This document shows, in pieces, positions 24,351-37,540 of a stretch of 64,000 nucleotides of DNA (the stretch's first letter is position 1; every line of letters starts with the position of its first letter). The notes under the pieces were generated by a model, which saw only the letters and a list, made by a program, of their open reading frames with translations, was not told the origin of the DNA and searched no databases. Location of the stretch: NCBI RefSeq assembly GCF_032854445.1, contig NC_088302.1:47346645-47410644 (forward strand), in the 5' to 3' direction. The translations under genes were made by a program, and so were the position numbers. The DNA comes from Liolophura sinensis (Eukaryota; Mollusca; Polyplacophora; Chitonida; Chitonidae).

Positions 24351-24597
24351 ACTTTGGGAAACTTATGGTTACGCTAACCACTAGGAGGTACCTGACTTGA
24401 GATATCATGATTCCAAAACCACAATAATCAGGACAACAAGTATTTCTCAATATCGTTTTTTCTTGTTGGGAAATTATGACAGAGCCATTGATTTTTGGTT
24501 CTTTTTTACTTCAGACAAAATCAAATGAAACATTCAATCATAAGAGACCCCTGTATCTTCTAATATGTATATTACGCCCATTTTGCATAACAAAGTG

Positions 24598-24723
24598 TTA
24601 GTAACCTGCGGGTGGTCACTGGTTTCCCCGAGCTCTGCTCGGTATCCTTCCACCATAACGCTGGTCGCCGTCGTATAAATGAAATATTCTTGAGTACGGT
24701 GTAAAACACCAAATAAATAAATG
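24598..24723 (+). repeat. SINE family A, 5'-truncated
   Basis: GTAACCTGCGGGTGGTCACT, TGCTCGGTATCCTTCCACCA, GTCGCCGTCGTATAAATG, ATTCTTGAGTACGGTGTAAA and ACACCAAATAAATAAATG are in the canonical order. With the two minus fragments at 24.0-24.35 kb it makes a three-copy SINE cluster. Confidence 0.88.
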
Positions 24724-27700
24724 CACAGTGTTACGGAATGAAATTTTGTAACGATTGTCCGAACAGGTACAGTATACGGGAGCTTGGGCCGGATTGACAC
24801 TGGACGACACGACACGATGCTTGATTCCCTCTGGCAAAGCTACACGACTGGCTGATAAGCGGTTGTGTCTGATGTCTTGCATGTCTCATCGACTTAGTCG
24901 GCCTGTCCTCCATCAATAATCAGAAGACGTCTTTGATGTTCCCATCATCCTCCGGCTCATCGCGCTGTGGCGTTACCAAGGTTACCCGATTGAAGAGCTC
25001 TCTTTCTACCTCTTGGTGCTTGTGAATGACAAGGCGGAATCCGAATGACAGGAGCTTGGGATTTTTTTCTAGGATATATCAGGGTACTTGTTTGTTTGCA
25101 ACGTCGACGTCTTAATGATGGCTCCAGAAAAACTTACCAGATAGACATATAGTGACATTTGTAAAACCTGACCAACTGCATGTCTCAATTTGATATCTAA
25201 ATAAGTAATTGGTTGGATCGAGCAAAGCTGTGTCCACAGAATTTGACCCATTAGTAACTGGAAGTTGGATATACTATGTATTAGATATCACAACAGTGTC
25301 CTTCCTCTGTCAGCAGCTGTTATGGGAAGTCCGTTTCAAACAACTCATTTTTTGGAAAGGAAATATGTAGCAATGTGAACATGGTGAATCATGTTTAAAT
25401 GGTTGTCACCGCAAAGATATGAATGGCCTACTCATTGCTTTTATTAAAAAATGATTTCTATGATTCTGTTTGTTTTTACGTTATATCTTATATTATATTA
25501 TCATAGTATGGATTATAGACTAAAGTAAAATATCTAAATTATAGCAAATTTTCTTTGTTTAAGAAACGGTCAATAGTTAAATGACTTCAGCATAATATAT
25601 ATATAAATATTTCATTCTTTCGTACGTATTTTAATATTTCATTGTGGTGTCTAATTCAGCATACTGCGCTGATAAACAGATTCTAAGAGATCATTGTTTC
25701 AACATCATCACAACACAAAAGACAACAGTAAGATTATAACCAAAGCAGCATATGTGAACAGTTATAATCAAAGTTCAGCTGGGGTACAATTACATGTACA
25801 TGGTCTTTGATGTGAATGGCATTTATGGGTATTGGATTTAAAATTAGATTTCGATGTCTTGGATTGAATATCTTAAACCAAGCGAACAAAAAGAAAAACA
25901 ACAATACAATTCCCTCTTATATATGACATACCGTATTACAACATGTATGGACGTCTTACTTCAGCTGATGTCGTTATCCTTTGTTCTCAAAATTAACTTT
26001 GTCAAATGGCCTAAGTCTATTGGAGATGATGACGCCTATATCTATCCAAGCTTAGATCCATAGGAATAATATTGAGATGCCACCCATTATAATTGTCTGA
26101 ATTATTTGGCACAGACACTCTCACTAAGGATATGGCTTGTCTTTATGTTCCATTCTGCATCAACATCAAAGACAGCTGAGAAATAGACACAATTCATCAA
26201 GATATCAAAATATCAAATCTTCTGGTCGGAAGGGGAGTAGACAATTAGGAAAGGTAAAAATGACGTAAGAAACGAATTAATGAGGAAAAGATTGATTAAA
26301 GAATAAATCAATGAGTTAATATGTAACTGATCGAATAAATGAATTTATGAATGTATAAATCAGTTAACTACATCAGTCAAAGATATTCTTGAGTGCTACA
26401 TAGAACAATAATCAAGAAAATAAATAAATAAATAAACACTTAAAAAATTAAATAAATAAATAAAAATGAAGTGATACAAGTCAATCAGGTAATTCATCAA
26501 TGACTCAACGTATCATAAGTTTCACTGATTTGGGGATTCTGTGTTAATTATCAGGTTTTATACATAGTGGAAACTGGAGTGCACAGTAACTCGATAGGTA
26601 CATGTGCCTGACAATTCTGTACCACAAAGATGCGGTACAACCAGCCAGAGTTGTATTTAAACACGGACGCTTAGAGGGTCAGGCTGGAACGAGAGCAATG
26701 CTTTTGGGTGACTGAGCCAGCGAGGGCTTCCATTGTGGTTTACCTGAACAAATAGTGTTTGCCGTTATAAATGTTCTGTGAAGTTGTAATTTTAATGTCT
26801 CATTTTCCGGCAATTTAGTTTGAAGTTGCTTTAAATGGACATTTTATATGTGTTACACAGAACTTTGTTGGCATCAGACCAAGAATGCGTTGACATGATG
26901 CATGAGGGTGACGTTTTTGCATTATCTGAACGGTGAATGTTTTTCTTGTCCCGAAATCGATTTTGAGGTTCAGATGAAGTGTACGCTGAATGATATCTTC
27001 ACGGTATATTTAATAATAGACGTGATAAATTGTACCTTGATACGCAGGTCAGGTCAGTTCTGTCATTTTGTGCCAGTGAGGAAAGCTGTCTGTTTAGGTC
27101 CAAATTGTAAATCTGATTCCGCTGCAATATCGGTTTGTTTTTGTCACAAAAACTGAACTGCGATAAATGCATTTACATAACGGTAACGAGCCAAGCACGC
27201 TTATCTCTATTGGGTTTGTGGTCTTCCAGTAGAAAGGGTTCTCGGATTTTGAGCTCGGGATTAACGTAGCATTCTTATCCGCTTGTTTGGATTTATTACT
27301 TGCTGTCTGCTACATTGTTAACCACCGAGTAACATTTACAAACAGCATTATCTGCTCATATAAAGTCAGTGATACAAAACGTCCATATGGACATGACAGA
27401 ATGTTTAACGAAACTTTTAATTTCACCTTGATGGAATCTAATCCACTGACTTACTTAGGCCATCTTCTACCTTTGTGATTATTTCCATGAAACGATATAG
27501 TTTTAGGTTTTAGTATATAAATTATAAAATAAACAAAGAAGACATGTAGGCATGACACGAAAGTAACAGGAAAGTAAGGGATCAATAAAAATGTTTTTCA
27601 CCGGGTGAATTAAAACTACGAGACCTACGGTTGCCAGAATTCCATCCATCGGTATGCATGGATATTTCAAGTATGGAGTGGAACAAGGTTCCTTCTTCTT

Positions 27701-28340
27701 CCTGAATCTGTCGTTCATTTTATCTCAACAGAATTGAACTTTGTCCATTTTGAAGTCAAGCAACAGTAGGCTGGGTTCGAACTCTTCACGCTCACGCGAG
27801 GAATTGTCCACGAAAGAAATTATGCTGTTACAAACGACCAGGCGTAATAATTGACGGCAAGCCTGTTCTTGAAATTGCACTGAACACGAGTCGGGCAGCT
27901 GAGGCTTTCGGTTGAATGTGGTCAAGGCCCGGTCAGCATCTGAGGCGCGAAGCAGAGGAGGGTCTAACATAACTCTGTTAGTGAATATGACCCTGGGACG
28001 TAGCTAGACCGAGGCAGAAGATAGTGTGCCTACTGTACATTTCCAAGAATACCCTTCCCCACTTTCCGTCTATGTTTTCTCTCCACACACCGGAGAGAGG
28101 GGAGATAATGTAGCCTTCTGACTCTGACGTACTTTCACACATGTTTTATGGCTAAACAAGACGTCAAGGTCTCTGGCAGCTTCTTGACCTTGTTAACAAC
28201 GCCAGGCTTTGACCGTCATGTATGAACTGAGAACGACATGAAGCGGACCCCGTCCGAGTGTTTCGGCCGGATGTTGGCTTGACTTGTAAGATGCGCACAC
28301 ATATACCGTCATTGTGCAACCATAGTTTGACTCCACGGTG
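24724..28340. other. Non-coding stretch upstream of candidate exon
   Basis: Only AT-rich sequence and simple repeats are seen, including AAATAAATAAATAAA runs at 26420-26465. The last 300 bases become less AT-rich ahead of the candidate promoter. No exon was recognised. Confidence 0.4.
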
Positions 28341-28344
28341 AGAC

Positions 28345-28379
28345 TATTTAGGGCGGAATATTAGAAGAAGATTCAGTCA
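28345..28379 (+). promoter_or_regulatory. Candidate core promoter (TATA-like plus initiator)
   Basis: TATTTAG starts at 28345 and an arthropod/mollusc-style initiator TTCAGTC has its A at 28375, a spacing of 30 bases, which is the canonical TATA-to-start distance. A GGTCG word of the downstream-promoter type lies at 28405-28409, about three bases further out than ideal. The pair lies about 480 bases upstream of the candidate start codon at 28857. Such words also occur by chance, so confidence is modest. Confidence 0.3.
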
Positions 28380-28856
28380 GTCGAGGTTACTCTAGGTTTT
28401 GTGAGGTCGAATTCCTTTCGATTGGTTGTTTGCTGGGGGTTGAAGATCATTTGGCGCGCTGGCCGTCCACCGGTGATATGCTAATGTAACGCACCGCCAC
28501 GATTCATACGAATGACAAGCTGAAAAGGGACGTTACATGCACATACAAGAAAATCGATCGGACTGGCTTGATGGGCAAACTTGCCTTCGGCCTGCCATAG
28601 AATCTAACGTACTAGTCTTTACAGTACTGCAGTCAGCTTCCATACAGCCCTGGTTGATTCCATCGCGAGCCTTTCGAAGTAATCCGGCTCCAAAGGCTAC
28701 CTGCAAACGTAAGCTACATTGTGTTACTCTGATGACAGATGAAGACATCTGTAAAGACCGCATTTTGTCATCGCTGATGGCCGGGCCAAGCTTGTGTGAT
28801 CATCAGTGTTGTATACAGATCCCAAGCCCAGCTGGAATGTAAGGCATCAGTTCACG

Positions 28857-28908
28857 ATGTATTGCTTAGTGGCTGGCGTCCTCCTCACTTTGACGGTGAC
28901 GACTTCGT
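28857..28908 (+). CDS. Candidate first coding exon of a secreted protein
   Basis: ATG at 28857 opens a frame reading MYCLVAGVLLTLTVTTS, a short N-terminus, hydrophobic core (LVAGVLLTLTV) and small polar residues: the form of a signal peptide. After the first base of the next codon (28908) comes GTAAGTAC, a perfect consensus donor, so the intron would be phase 1. Phase 1 introns directly after the signal peptide are common in animal secreted and Ig/lectin-type proteins (general knowledge). A promoter-like pair lies upstream and the 5' leader would be about 480 nt or carry its own intron. No second exon was recognised in the following kilobases, so the protein family is unknown. The frame is short and could be chance. 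Confidence 0.38.
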
Positions 28909-30879
28909 GTAAGTACTTAACTTCTCATTAACCCAATTCCTTAGACAAGTTTATGTTTGCATTTCTTGCTCGTTTTTTACCGAATCAAATTTTTGACTCC
29001 ATAGAAGGTTGTTGTTGTATGAAATTGTATGATCACATGTTGATATACTGTTGATCACAACAATAAGCGGTTTTTCTACTTTTCGTCTCTATGTGTATGA
29101 GCTACAACAGAGTCATTCATTGTCGGATATGTATGTTTGTTTATGCTCTCGTTTAGTACACTGATAAGACATATAGTATACAAATCATCGTGGTTCGTCA
29201 TTATTCCCTATTGTTTGAACGTCAAAGCTAACGCCGACAGCAGGTATAGTTGCGTCATGGCCAGTGGCCTGTGGGTCAGGATCATAACATTCTCCTATAC
29301 GACAGCCTCGATTTTTTGTGTAGCCATATGCTCTTAGCAGAACTGCTTAATGCGACCAGGCTCTCGCTGAGCACGTCTTGGGATTCCTGGAAGCGTATCG
29401 TGTCTTGGAGCCCGCAGAAGGTATTAGTCGGGATATACAATTGAGAGGAGAGAAATACAAGCGCCATCTGCATTCCAAGCCATAAGTCTTGCCAAGGATA
29501 TGAAAGTAAATAGGAGGAAATCGATCTCGCTGGTTGTGATGATGCGTAAGTTCTACCATGACATTGACCAAGGCATAGCACACCATCACACTGACGCAAG
29601 CCTCATGAGTGAGCCATTACACAGACTTTCCACTGTCTCCTTTGATATTCCCTCTTTCCTTTTTTTCGACTTGAAAGAAAAGCGGTTCCTTTTTATCGAA
29701 AGCCAGACGTACTTTATTCTTTGGCATTTGTCTCTTTCGGTACATATAGGTGTGTGTGTTTTTTGTGTGTTTTGAAACTCGAAACCCAAGGCAGTAATGT
29801 TGCATTTGTTATCGATGCTGAAATGTCTATTGGCTATACGCTTTGCCACGTGACCCCCTTATCACTCAGCGAAATATGCGAGAAGTGTGAAACGTCTTTG
29901 ACCTTGGTGTACATCAATCAAGATTGTACTCAGAGACAAAAGCTACGTCTGGTGTATGATAAAAACAAAAATGCTACAGTTATGTCGCTGAGGATAACAT
30001 AATTTGGCACCTCCAGTGGTAAACACCCACAGTCATGTGTGTCATTTAGCCCTAATGGACATGCCATTGTCACAAGTCTGATACATTCTGGATAAAATGA
30101 TCACGTCTGTGCTCCGTGCCTTCGAAGGAGGCCAATAAAACGTCGATCTATTGTGCCTGGAATTATGCATATGGCATTTCACGCCAACATCTTCAGTCAG
30201 AGAATCATGTATTTGTTAGATAAACCTGTACTTAGTTCAGCTTGATGCCATTGTTTGAAACAGTTCTTATTGCTGTTTTTGCAGAACGGCTCTTTCGTCA
30301 ATAAAACACTTATTTCTAATTAGAAATTTAAGCTTACGTTTCACCAAAGGTGTAAAGATACAGTTGTCTGCCAGCGCGAGCGACCAGTTACTAATTTTCT
30401 TTGGACGAGAGGGAATCATGAAATATGACACACTCATTCATGATTTTTCAAACGTGGTTGTTATTGTTATGCTCTTGTCCATGAGTTCGTCTGTCATTTC
30501 CGTTAACCGTCAGCTGACATCACAGTCATTGTTCCCAGCGCTATTTTATTTTAGGTAATTGTAGGAAATAACTGCCAAATTGCTATATCTTTTGAAGGCA
30601 TTTCCTTCGAAATTTGCCTTGTCTTTTGTACGGTACTTAATTTTACTAAACTGTCGTATACAATTGTAACTGAGTGCTGTGATTAATTTATGGTTCATAT
30701 TTCGCAGTAGTAATTTGAAGTTATCAGTGGAAATCCGAGTTTTATGGTGGGTCAGCCTTGTTTAAACCATGTCACTTAGAATCGTTCACAGGTAATTTAT
30801 AATGAAAAAATATCATCTGCATTCAGATCATAAAAAATTAGTTCTGGAAAAAGTAAAACTGGTGCGTCTCATGATTTAT
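28909..30879. other. Possible first intron of the 28857 exon; nothing else recognised
   Basis: No exon with family resemblance was found. Overlapping 60-105 codon frames on both strands at 29137-30002 show no consistent coding strand. If the 28857 exon is real, this is intronic. Confidence 0.35.
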
Positions 30880-31515
30880 CATACTTCTAAGGCAGCCTTT
30901 TATGATTATTCATTTAAAGAGCGTCTGATGAATTTCTTCACAAAACAATACTGTATGATTTAATCAGTGAAACGACGTCTCATGTTTTATTCAAGGGAAC
31001 ATTGACTTTTGTTGAAAACTATTTGAAACAAACGCTTATGATTTACAGTACCTCAGAGAAACAGCTTCTAGTAATTTACTCAGTGAAACAACATTTAATG
31101 CGTACTCGGTGGAATAGTGTCTGATTACTCAGTGAAACATCATCTCATGACTTACTCAGTGAAACACCATCTAATGATTTACTCAGTGAAACTGTGTAAT
31201 GTTTTACTCAGTGAAATAGTGTCTGATGATTTACTCACTGAAACAATGCCTAATGTTTTACCCAGTGAAACAGTGTCTGATGATGTACTCAGTGAAAGAG
31301 TGTATAATGTTTTACTCAGTCAAACAGTGTCTGATGATTTACTCAATGAAACAGTGTCTGATTATTTACTCAATGAAACAGTGTCTAATGTTTTACTCAG
31401 TGAAACAGTGTCTGATGATTTACTCAATGAAACAGTGTCTGATGATGTACTCATTGAAGCAGTGTCTAATGTTTTACTCACTGAAACAGTGTCTAATGTT
31501 TTACTCAGTAAAATT
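30880..31515 (+). repeat. 30-bp minisatellite with worn left flank
   Basis: From about 31105 to 31515 the unit close to GATTTACTCAGTGAAACAGT + GTCTGATGAT recurs every 30 bp, about 13 units, with CTAATGTTTT and CTGATGATTT versions roughly alternating. To the left (30880-31105) the same words (AATCAGTGAAACGACGTCTC, CTCAGAGAAACAGCTTCTAG) recur in a degraded form. Because 30 is divisible by 3 and the unit lacks stops in two frames, open frames of 136 codons (31117-31527) and 108 codons (31226-31552) run along it, giving 10-residue repeats (LLSETVSDD; YSVKQCLMI). There is no signal peptide, start context or homologue to suggest a real protein. Confidence 0.9.
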
Positions 31516-31552
31516 CATGTATCCTGAGGCTATACCTCATACCGTATGTTAA

Positions 31553-33215
31553 TAACACAGTCTGCACTAAATATGAAAAAGTCTTGATCTCTTCAATATG
31601 AGCGACCTCACTTGAAAAATAATGCCAGTGATTTCAGTCATTCACTCTGCTTAAAAAATGCTGATGTTCTTTCATACAGTTTTAGATTACTAGAATTATA
31701 TTGGATAAAATTGGTGCCACTGTACCACTGTCACGTTCATGACATTTAAATTTGTTTGAATCACAACGATCTACTTTTCACCAGACAAGTAGTTGCCGAT
31801 TTCCTTTTATAACGGTTAAAATCCGTCTTTTAGCAGAAAGTTGTATTTCAGCAATCTAATCTGCAAGCTTTGTTCTAGTTGCATGGCTATGAATACATAA
31901 TTTATTGTTTGTTCATATATAACTTCTAGTTAATTGTGTGGGCTGTTTAATTTAGGCAGCGTCTTTCTTAAGTGAAATCAGCAGTTAGCAACAGTCTACA
32001 TGCATTTAGAGGATAAAATTCTCTTTACTGTTACTCGGTACATATCTGAGGATAGGCCTATTTATCATCACAAAACTAGTCATTTCCATTTGTAAAGTAA
32101 CGCATAAATACTGTCGCTCACTGTGAATGCAGGTAAATTACAGTAACTCTAAGTAGCTCAGGAAGTACTTTATGTGTAAGAAGGTTGAAAAGAACATAAT
32201 TCCACAAAGCTATTTCTGACTTAAGTCAAAATTTAAAATCTTTCCACAACGCTCAGTTTTATGGTACTGAAAGTTGAAATTTAGATACATTTGTCTGAAA
32301 ATAACACTGATCAGGTGGACAAAATTTTACTTTATAAAACCGAAAGATAAGCTTTAAGATCATATTTCAGATTTTGACTTAAGTCAGAAATGTCTTTGTG
32401 CAATCGATCCCAGGTTCTTCAGAATACGTGACTGAGGCCTGAAGTATCACTGCGCTTGACAGCTTAGGAAATATTACCTAACCAGAAGATTTCAAAATTG
32501 AAGAATTTAAAATCTATCAACAGACCATATGGAAATAAATACTTAAGTAAAGAATCTGTTAATAAAAGTTCGTTCGCGCAATATTGATACCTAAATTGAT
32601 TTGCACTTGAAAAGCAGGTTTTGACACAGAAAGCAGTAGCGTTTGTTGGAAATTGTGTTGCCTGAGTAGATGAAAGGAAGCACCTTTTAATTTGTTTGCA
32701 ATCAATTTGAGTCTTACTCGGCCCGTTGTTTCTGCTCGGCATTGAGAGGAAGGGACTGTATTTTGGTGTCAGCCAGGTCGGATGATGTTGAATGTAGAAG
32801 ATGGATAGGGACCAATAGCTCATTAAAGGAACAGATTCATTATATTGGCCCGACGGTGCCCACGGCACTGACAGTAATTTAGTTTCCGCCAACAAACTCG
32901 AGGGATCCAGTTACAGCTATTGATCTTCCCGAGCTTTCAGAAACAATGGGGGATTAGAACTGATACCAAAGATTCCTAAAAGCCTTCCATGTTTCATTTT
33001 CCGGATTTTCGAAACCTTCTGACCTCTTGGTGGCAAAAGCAATAATTCTACGAGAATCCGAAAGAAGAGCCAAACCCTGTACACTCCCTGCGGAATTCCC
33101 ATCCACATCGTTCTGTCGCAACAAAGAGGCAAAGGATCCCACGCCCTGGTCAGTGAAACACCACTGATCAAAGCTTAAGATAGCCAAAATATCCCTACAT
33201 GGACAACAGTTCAAT
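31553..33215. other. Non-coding stretch; chance-length frames on minus strand
   Basis: Minus-strand frames of 143 codons (32464-32895) and 84-86 codons (32917-33214) lie close together. No domain, repeat, signal peptide or splice pattern could be recognised, and the length is near what chance predicts. Confidence 0.4.
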
Positions 33216-33375
33216 AATTTATTTATTTATTTGACTTGTGGTTTACGCCGTATTCAAGAATATTTCACTTATACATCGGTGGCCAGCATTATGGATGGAA
33301 CAAACCCTTGACCGTCTGCAAGTTGACCTTCCCATGTACGACCGGAGAATAAGCCAGCCAGCTTCAAGAGTTTTA
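33216..33375 (-). repeat. SINE family A, partial
   Basis: On the plus strand: TTTATTTATTTATTTGACTT, TTACGCCGTATTCAAGAATA, TTTCACTTATACATCGG, GGCCAGCATTATGGATGG, then a diverged part with CCATGTACGACCGGAGAATA and AGCCAGCCAGCTTC. The inner deletion and the loss of the head show it is an older copy. Confidence 0.8.
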
Positions 33376-36300
33376 GACCATTGAACTCCGCAAACAGGGT
33401 ATTACACTAGTGACCCAACTATTTAGGTATATGACAGCACGTGTTATCCGCCTTGTCTGTACCGGTATGGTGGTACGCTCCATAAAGACAGGCTCATAAC
33501 TTCCATCAATGCATGAAACCTAGTGACAGATTGAACGGCGCTCAACCTGTTGCACTGCTCAGATAAACTCCACTTGTGCCTCCACAGACCTGCAACGGCT
33601 TGACGCCTGCTGCTGAGCGCTTCACAAGCGAGTCCACGGCCACTCCAGCAGGCTGCACAATTACCCAGGTCTGGAACAAAAATGTCTATTAATTCGCCAT
33701 ATTGATTTGGGCAGTGTGGCGAGGTTTTCGGGCCTAAAAACTCGTGACAGTTATATTGTTCGGGTTTGGCCAGTATTGCGGGCGAGCGGGCGTTATAAGC
33801 TGGAGTCGTGTTGAGCTGGAGAAAAAACTCTACCTATATGCTGAGCAGGCGCCGATCAGAAATGTAAAAGTATAATAATATAAATAGAATAAATCCGTAA
33901 AATCAGGTTTATTATCTCAATTTTTTGATGCTCACGTAATTTGTAGGAACATCTGATAACTGTAATGTTGATATTATTTGTACGTCTTCAGTGCACGCGT
34001 CTGTATGTAATTTTCCCACGAAGTGGCCCACGTGGTTGAATTGATGGGAGTGGTTCATCAAAACACTACGGAATAAACCACTTGACATTTTCCATGATCT
34101 GCCCGCTGATTCAATCTTGGTCACTCAGCACTGTTGTCGTGCTCTAGCTCTATTGCACTGACAAGTTCTCCAGGGGAAATGGAACTTGAATACCGGAAGA
34201 GAACTAGGGACCATGAGCAATTAACTTCCTTCAGACTTTCGATGGTAGAGAGACATACCATCAATACTGAGGAGAAGCGGTTTCTATATAGCCCCTATAC
34301 ATTTTCAAATGTTCCTAATTCTTCTAATGTATGGGAAAAAACGCTTACATGTACGTCTTCCCGGCATTCCATAAAGCGTTTTTTTTAGCCTGGTCAGTTC
34401 CAATAACGTGGACACCCTACTGTAACGACGTACACGAAACTGTAATTGAAGGTATAACGGACACTGAACAATCTCTAACTGCCCCCATTCTGAGATAGAA
34501 TAGAGATACATATGTGCTATGTCGCCTAAACACTGAGGAACTCTTTATCTGCATGCTCTATAACGTCGTGTACGGATTATTTCAGTCATGTCCCGACGCA
34601 GACTCCCTCTAGCATGCGGACCCAACTCGCGACATACCTATTATTCTGCCTCACTGCATGGATTGACATGACAAAAGAAATCGTTCCCTACAAGACAGTG
34701 ATAAGGTATTAACACACGAGGAGGCGTCTACGAAGCAAAACTCACCAAAGTCATACTCAGAGCAGAACCGTGCAACCGAACCATCGGTGATTCTCAGTTT
34801 CATTTCTGTTTGTGTATCAAATGCAGCTTCAAGGAGCTCACTCTAGATTCATTTCCTTGTACAAATTATTACGGATATTGGAAGTATTTCTCCCTTCATT
34901 AACCTTGAAACTCTGCGCCGCTTTCACTAAACCTGGAAAACATGAATTTCTCGTAAATTCTTTCGTAACTGGCTTTGTCTAGATAGCGATGTGGTTTACG
35001 GAAAGGAGTCACGATTAAGAAATCTACAAAGCTTTGTGAACGTGTGTCAAGGTTTACTGGTGAGGCTCACCAGTTTTATCGAACCTAAAAGTAAAAGCCA
35101 AACAGAATGACCGTCCTATTTGTTTTTCAAATGCTCCAGCAAAAAATGGGCTTCGTATTGAAACAGTCTTGTCATAGAAAGTTTCTCTTTTAAATTGTTG
35201 CAGTGAGTAAATAAAATAGTTATCTTTGAGTACAATCGAGTCATGTGATTATTTGAAAGTGGTTCAAGACCAACGGGTCGTTTTTCCGGGAAACGGTTAA
35301 ATTGATCATGTTAGGTTTTAGAGTTTTGACAAGGTGTCTTATCTGACATAAGTGACTAGGCCACAGCACACTCCATATGTGACCTGGAATACAAAGACGT
35401 GCAATCCAGATAAAACAATAGATCGTGGAAATATTTCACAGCGATTGTGTAAGGTGTGTCCCCCCATTTACTATTGTATGATCCACTATGTCATCATCTG
35501 ATCAAAAAGTTAGTCTTTAAAAAATACTGACAAAGATATTTAAATTGATATGTCCATTTGCGCGATAAGATTCGATATGGAGATATCGTCACTGGAAGCC
35601 TCGGTATGCATGTAGATACATGTAGATGCATGAACTTCCATTGATACAAACTTCCATTGATTCAGACCTGTTTCTTTCTGAAGGTATATATTTCGATAAA
35701 CTGTTTATACCTTGATTGTTGTGCGCAGTTGTTATAATTTTGTGCGTACGTGTATTAGGATTAGTATAAGCAGTATGAAACATCAGCATTATACTAAAGG
35801 ATGACAAAATTAGGACTCAAAGTCAACAACCCAAGAATGATTCTATTACTGCATTCCGGAGGCGTTTAAAGTAACGATCAATAATAGATAAACATAATTG
35901 TGGCATCATCTATTACTTTCTTCGTAAAAATTAAACTACGGTCCTTTATATTATGATTCTCGAGAAAAATAACTTTTATATTACAAATTCTTTTGTTGCT
36001 TGAATTAATTCGTCATATGCTTGTATATTTTTTACTTAACCTCATTTTAGCCTTAACATCAAATCTAAAGTGTGTCGTGCCTTACTGCGTGATAATATCT
36101 TAGTAATTACAACCAATTAAAGGGTGCTTTTCTGCGTAAGTGGCAATGAAGGAGATATATCGTCTATTCATTCGATCTGTGCCTGTCCCGGGGCATATCT
36201 TTTGTTTATAGTGTGCGCCCTCTGTGGAGTGCTGATAACCTGGCTGCTGAACCCATGGGTGAGGCATGGGGACTGACTTGAGCATAGGTCGGACAGACAA

Positions 36301-37540
36301 TGTACGTGACTAAACGACAGCCACTCCTGTCAGTCCGCGTGCTATTGTGAAACTGGAGAGTCTTCAACGTGACGGAATCTCGTCCTGATGGTCTAACGCT
36401 TTGGGCAGAAAGAAGCGATCCCGGAGCATTCATCGGTTTTGTCGAGTAGTAAAAGCACTCCGTGAGAAAAGCGCTACGAGTGTAGCGCTCTCAATAGCTT
36501 TTAGTCAGCACTTTTGGCCCGTGAGATTAGATTCCTCCCTCGTGGTACAGGCGTCCAGCAATCAGCAAGGCCCGAGGAAATTAGATTTATGTATGAGGAA
36601 GTCCAGGCCAGTCTGTTGGCTTTAAACGTGCCATGGTTATAGTCACAAAAGGCCTTCCATTATACCCATGAGAAAACCAGTGTACTTTGGCAATCGTCAG
36701 TAAACTCGCTACACGGCAGTCCTTTGTAACGGCTGAACATCTGTCAGACCTTGTTACGTCGTCAGGAGAGATATAAATATGGTAGAGACAAAGGACCATT
36801 TGTATCTTCTTAATGATCTTTATCGTCTTCCATAGAGCAGAGTGCGATATACGTGAACGCAATCAGACACTCTCTCCCGGAAGAAATCGAGATCCTTTCA
36901 AAAATCCTATAATATATCAAGTTTATATACAGTCGGTCTCATCGTCCATTGTGGGTATCCCCTATGTAGTGACGGGACCAGACTGGTCGGTTCTCAGAGC
37001 TGCCCCGGGCCAGATCGTCAACCTAACGATTAGCCGGTATTATAAACACACTAGACTTGTAACCTGAAATCATTAACTTCCCCTCCAGCCCGACCTGGAC
37101 AATCAGTCCGATAAGCCAAGATGTATGTATTGTTTTCTGAGATCTACACAAATATATCACCTTGAAAGCAGACGGACTTGGAGTCGAATATCGTTCAGTG
37201 CTAGGTGTATTGACCCTCTGATTTATTCGATCTCCAGTGGTACCCTGGAAAAACCGCGTAAGACGTAATACTTCCACTCTTTACTCATGTCAAACTAAGG
37301 CCAACACTGACCCGGTCCATCCAATACCTTCCATCTCATATATCCTGGTTAGGTCTGACTAAATTAAGTGTAGAGGAGGAGAAACCAGACCGTTGATGTG
37401 ACGTATACTGATGATACCCCACTCCGAAATGCTTGTCAGTCTGACATCGGCAAATTCCACTATCCCATACTAAGTCAGTTGGTCGTCACCTAGTGTACCT
37501 AGTTGAATAGTTAAAGGTTGCGTTCTTCCCCTTATCGGCA
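33376..37540. other. Non-coding stretch, one perfect hairpin
   Basis: No exon was recognised. At 36470-36489 there is a perfect 8-bp inverted repeat, AGCGCTAC-GAGT-GTAGCGCT. The 74-codon plus frame around it (36401-36625) has a basic N-terminus but no recognised family. Confidence 0.4.

Noticed and set aside
26385-26465. Plus SINE family A tail
   Set aside because: TATTCTTGAGTGCTACATAG followed by AAATAAAT runs is suggestive, but the key GTACGGCGTAAAACACC block is absent.
31105-31515. CRISPR-like regular repeat spacing
   Set aside because: The 30-bp units are contiguous with no unique spacers, and the genome is eukaryotic; it is a minisatellite.
32464-33214. Minus-strand 143-, 84- and 86-codon frames as exons
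   Set aside because: No family resemblance or convincing splice sites; neighbouring frames overlap one another.
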